Below are positions 8,469 to 11,167 of a DNA stretch of 11,167 nucleotides, piece after piece. Position numbers and translations under genes: made by a program. Within the stretch, counting starts at the first letter, position 1; the number at the start of each line of letters is the position of its first letter. The notes beneath the pieces were generated by a model, which worked only from the letters and a program-made list of their open reading frames with translations, was not told where the DNA came from and made no database searches. This DNA comes from Acanthaster planci (Eukaryota; Echinodermata; Asteroidea; Valvatida; Acanthasteridae). Location: the NCBI RefSeq assembly GCF_001949145.1, contig NW_019091358.1:1432711-1443877 (forward strand), written 5' to 3'.

Positions 8469-8530
8469 CAGGGTTCCCACAGACAGAAGTCTGAAATTCT
8501 GTGACTTCCAAGACTTTTCAGGGCCGTTTT
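8469..8530. repeat. CAGGGTTCC-type repeat end (hAT-MITE-like)
   Basis: It begins CAGGGTTCCCACAG and continues with GTGACTTCCAAGACTTTTCAGGG, a style of terminus seen in hAT-like nonautonomous repeats. Together with the reverse-oriented end at about 9225 it may bound a single element of about 757 bases. The 8-base flanks do not match, so the pairing is uncertain. Confidence 0.4.
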
Positions 8531-8586
8531 CCAATACTCAACTTCATCTCTGTCTCGGGCTTCGTATACGAAACCAATGCGGGCGA

Positions 8587-8740
8587 TTCACATTAGTGCG
8601 CCTCCAAATGTTTGCAACGCGTTGGCCAATCACAACTCGCAAAATTTGATGACCGTTTCCAAACACGCATTTGGTCGACAGATTTTGCACACTGTGATTG
8701 GCCAACGCGTTGCAAACTCTTGGAGGCGCACTATTGTGAA
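8587..8740. mobile_element. 154-bp foldback element with 48-bp arms
   Basis: The left arm, 8587-8634, starts TTCACATTAGTGCGCCTCCA and ends GCGTTGGCCAATCACA. The right arm, 8693-8740, is its reverse complement at about 45 of 48 positions. Both share the block TTTGCAACGCGTTGGCCAAT. The loop is 58 bases and noncoding. The GC-richer arms stand out from the AT-rich surroundings. I find no target-site duplication. It sits between two CAGGGTTCC-type ends and may be a nested insertion. Confidence 0.8.
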
Positions 8741-9136
8741 ACTACCTTCTTCCCGACTGTGGGCCTAAAGCGTTTAATTAAAATTGAAGTACTGTAATAT
8801 TTAGCTCTTGTGCATCTTACTTGATGTTTTGGGGCACTATCAAACTTACTGTGCTTACAAAAGTCGACAAAGTCAGTTAGTAAAAAAAAAACAGTTGAAG
8901 CCTAAAACGGAGCCGAAGTCGAGTATCGAAAAACGGCCCAGGACTAAAAATGACAATTTCCATGGAATCGAATGCAATTTTGCAGAAAAAAACAGGTTTG
9001 GTATGATGACCTGGAAGACTGTTGTAACCACGACGACAGACTGACAAGGACAAAGACTATAAATCTGTCATTCAGTCTCAAATCAAAAGCAACCCATCAA
9101 TCATATTACCTTTCCATTTTTTTTTAAATCTCACAA
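8741..9136. other. Noncoding DNA between repeat ends
   Basis: No recognisable gene. A 78-codon open stretch at 8808-9044 is lysine-rich and low in information, and probably chance. Confidence 0.45.
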
Positions 9137-9225
9137 CAGGGTTCCAGGACACTCACTGTTCCTAATTTTCCATGACTTTTCCCACGATTTTTTTTTCAGG
9201 ATTTTCCATGACCACAGGAACTCTA
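9137..9225. repeat. CAGGGTTCC-type short repeat with TTTTCCATGAC motifs
   Basis: It begins CAGGGTTCCAGGAC and ends CCACAGGAACTCTA, imperfect inverted ends. The body repeats TTTTCCATGAC twice (about 9165-9175 and 9201-9211), broken by a T run. This is typical of hAT-like MITE termini. Whether it is a complete 89-base element or the right end of a longer one beginning at 8469 cannot be settled here. Confidence 0.45.
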
Positions 9226-9974
9226 TAATAAAGTTATGCCGACTAATATCCCACCTTGTTCCTCTGTAGAGCAAAGGGCAATCCTAGAAGCGTACCCATG
9301 ACAAGCTGGTTTTTTTTCGTTTCACCAACCAAATGGAGTTCAAATAGAAGACACGGGCTTCCACGATGCCAATTGGTGTAATTTGTGCACATACTATTAA
9401 AAATATCTTTACTGGGATAAGGCACTGTGAGCATGTTCTCCTAAGAGGATTGACATCTCCTTGAGAACTGTGATGTATACAGACCCAAAACGCTGCAAAC
9501 AAGCACTGACAAAAAGCTACGACAGTAAACTCATTTTTTTGCCTGTTACAAACTGCAAAAGCTTCAGAATTTGACAAAAAAAGAACCTGCTGTTGTCAAC
9601 TTGAACAGGTCCATCACCATTTGAATAACTCTCTAAGATGGTGGGCAAAACTGGGAGTGGAGACAGGATTGGACTAAAATCTCGGCTAGAAATATTCAAT
9701 CTCTTCTGCAATGTCGGCATGTAGGTACTTCAACAGTGTGTACACTGCCACCCTTCATGACGTGTGAACACACAGGGCTTCCCCGTGAGGATATTTCAAC
9801 ACATCCTGGCAAATTCTGTATGTGGTCTCGGGTGATGTCTATACTCGTCCCTATACTTCAGTGATTCTCATTGAGTTTGTGTACATATACATACACAGGC
9901 TAGTTTATGGGATTGGGTGTGTATGAACTATGAAGCCCTGGGGCAGTCTTGGACCAGGTTGAGCGTTGAAGCAA
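9226..9974. other. Noncoding DNA, with short open stretches on both strands
   Basis: I cannot support a gene. Between 9637 and 9864 the + strand is open for 75 codons, and parts of the minus strand are open with protein-like composition (for example a run ending HADIAEEIEYF before TAG at 9685-9687). No family is recognised and no splice pattern is consistent. Confidence 0.35.
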
Positions 9975-10182
9975 ATCCGCTCCGAGCTGAAGTGCACCCC
10001 CAATCGGCAAAAAACAAAGACATGGTTACAAGCGGGTCCTTGCACGCGTTCTGCGTGTACGCAAAGACCATACATGCCGGATTAATTAGTTACGCGTGCT
10101 CCATATCAAATGCTCATACTTGAGGTGCGCTTATGCAGCGAGTACCAAAAAAACGCCCTCTCTTGTTCCGCTCGGAGTGGAT
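9975..10182. repeat. Weak inverted-repeat pair around CpG-rich DNA
   Basis: ATCCGCTCCGAGCTGA (9975-9990) is matched in reverse complement by 10167-10182 (TCCGCTCGGAGTGGAT) at 14 of 16 positions. The 176 bases between are CpG-rich compared with their surroundings and carry a smaller inverted pair, GCACGCGT/ACGCGTGC. It could be a decayed nonautonomous element; no target-site duplication is seen. Confidence 0.3.
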
Positions 10183-11167
10183 ATCACTCTTGAGTTTCGG
10201 AAAGTGACAATGCAATAAGAAATGTCTCACGAATCTTGAATGAATGACCACCAAGGGTCAGCATTTGAGAAAGTCCAACTTTGAGGACTATACTTGCAAT
10301 TTAAAATGTTCGTACTTTCAAAGAAAGTGGTTCAACACAGAAGCTGATCCCATGGTTCAGAACATATGCATAAAGTCCTAGCCGTATGTGATTAAACAAG
10401 GTTTAGTTTCTCTCTCAGCTTGCCATCAGTGAAAACCCAGGAGAATACATTGAAACGGTCTCCACAAGATTCTTGAGATGAAACGGTCTCCATCAGAATT
10501 TCTCGGAATAGATATTTGGAAATTACTTTAAAGAGAGGCATTTTTAAGTAATTATTTGTTGCAAATTTGAAGTATTGTATATTATGGATATTCGGTTGCA
10601 ATTTCAACTTGGGAAGGTGACTTTGGGAGCATTTTCAAAACAGCATTTTTACACCCGAGTGTTTTAGTACACAAGAACAAAGCAATGTCTCCACATAAAT
10701 TTCGGTGCGAGTGTGCAAATTTCATAGAGAGAGTCACTTGCACTTCACAGTAAAGAAAGCTGAAACCTGTTGTGAACTGCTTGCAATATTAAATTCTGAG
10801 GTTGAAGGATTCAGTGAAATACACAACATGAAAATGGGCTTGACTGCCTTCACTTTCTAAACCTAAGCAGTTATTACTTGACAGTGTTAACCACTTGCTG
10901 CTGGGGGCAGTTGTCAATGTTGATGATGCTGGTCCGGGATAATTATCATTTTTTTTCTGTTTTCAAAATTCTTTAAAAATTCCTATCTTCATTTACTGGA
11001 CACTTGCAAACACGTGAAGGCATGTCTGGTGTCCACTCTAGCCAGACAGACAAAATCTATTGACACCCGAGTATTTCAGCCAGGCCTGCAGCCTTTATAA
11101 CTTTCTTTTGTTCACGAACCTCGCTCAGTGCACTGCTGACCTCTTTTCAATAGGGGCCAGATTAGCG
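10183..11167. other. Noncoding DNA to the window end, no gene seen
   Basis: AT-rich with short open stretches only. It includes the two-copy tandem repeat at 10451-10506. A minus-strand stretch open for about 58 codons (roughly 10790-10965) has no recognisable domain. Confidence 0.45.
10451..10506. repeat. Two-copy tandem repeat, 28-bp unit
   Basis: TGAAACGGTCTCCA begins each copy (10451 and 10479) exactly; the second half of the unit is diverged. A simple local duplication. Confidence 0.6.

Noticed and set aside
9284-9577. 97-codon open stretch on the minus strand
   Set aside because: Composition looks like chance (Cys/Phe-rich, no motif), it overlaps another open frame, and I see no splice or poly(A) context to support it.
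1-11167. CRISPR arrays, tRNA or rRNA genes, bacterial operon or prophage signals
   Set aside because: None seen. The only repeated structures are inverted-repeat elements, simple sequence runs and one two-copy tandem; the gene structure is spliced and eukaryotic.

Overview
This window looks like nuclear genomic DNA from an animal, most likely a marine invertebrate. The evidence is a spliced gene with GT-AG introns, AT-rich noncoding DNA, homopolymer G/C runs, scattered AATAAA hexamers and several short inverted-repeat elements. I see no bacterial gene layout, rRNA, tRNA or CRISPR. The species cannot be fixed from the sequence.

The one gene I can support is on the + strand: the 3' part of a poly(ADP-ribose) polymerase (PARP/ARTD family). 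Five exons (1221-1328, 1989-2188, 2933-3025, 3440-3566, 5335-5534) join in one frame with intron phases 1, 0, 0, 1. They give 241 complete codons and a TAA stop. The encoded part is the catalytic ART domain with an intact H-Y-E triad (H71, Y105, E198 in the visible fragment), followed by a 20-residue, strongly acidic C-terminal tail. The upstream regulatory and DNA-binding parts are not visible and should lie before the window. The E-S-Q-x-R-L-x-Y-L segment after the catalytic Glu recalls PARP3, but the overall placement is the PARP1/2/3 group.

Layout: 1-1220 is upstream noncoding DNA (probably intron) with a large inverted repeat at 245-565. 1221-5534 is the gene. Its second intron holds a decayed partial copy of the preceding exon (about 2267-2318), and several introns carry G runs. 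5535 to about 5935 is the probable 3' UTR, with a poly(A) signal at 5909-5914. From about 5935 to 11167 I find no gene I can defend. That stretch holds a 138-bp hairpin element (5963-6100), a 91-bp MITE with a 9-bp flanking duplication (7518-7608), a 154-bp foldback (8587-8740), two CAGGGTTCC-type repeat ends around it (8469 and 9137-9225), a weak inverted-repeat pair (9975-10182) and a short tandem repeat (10451-10506).

The most interesting points are the acidic tail on a catalytically complete PARP, the fossil exon copy in its intron, and the cluster of small nonautonomous elements downstream.
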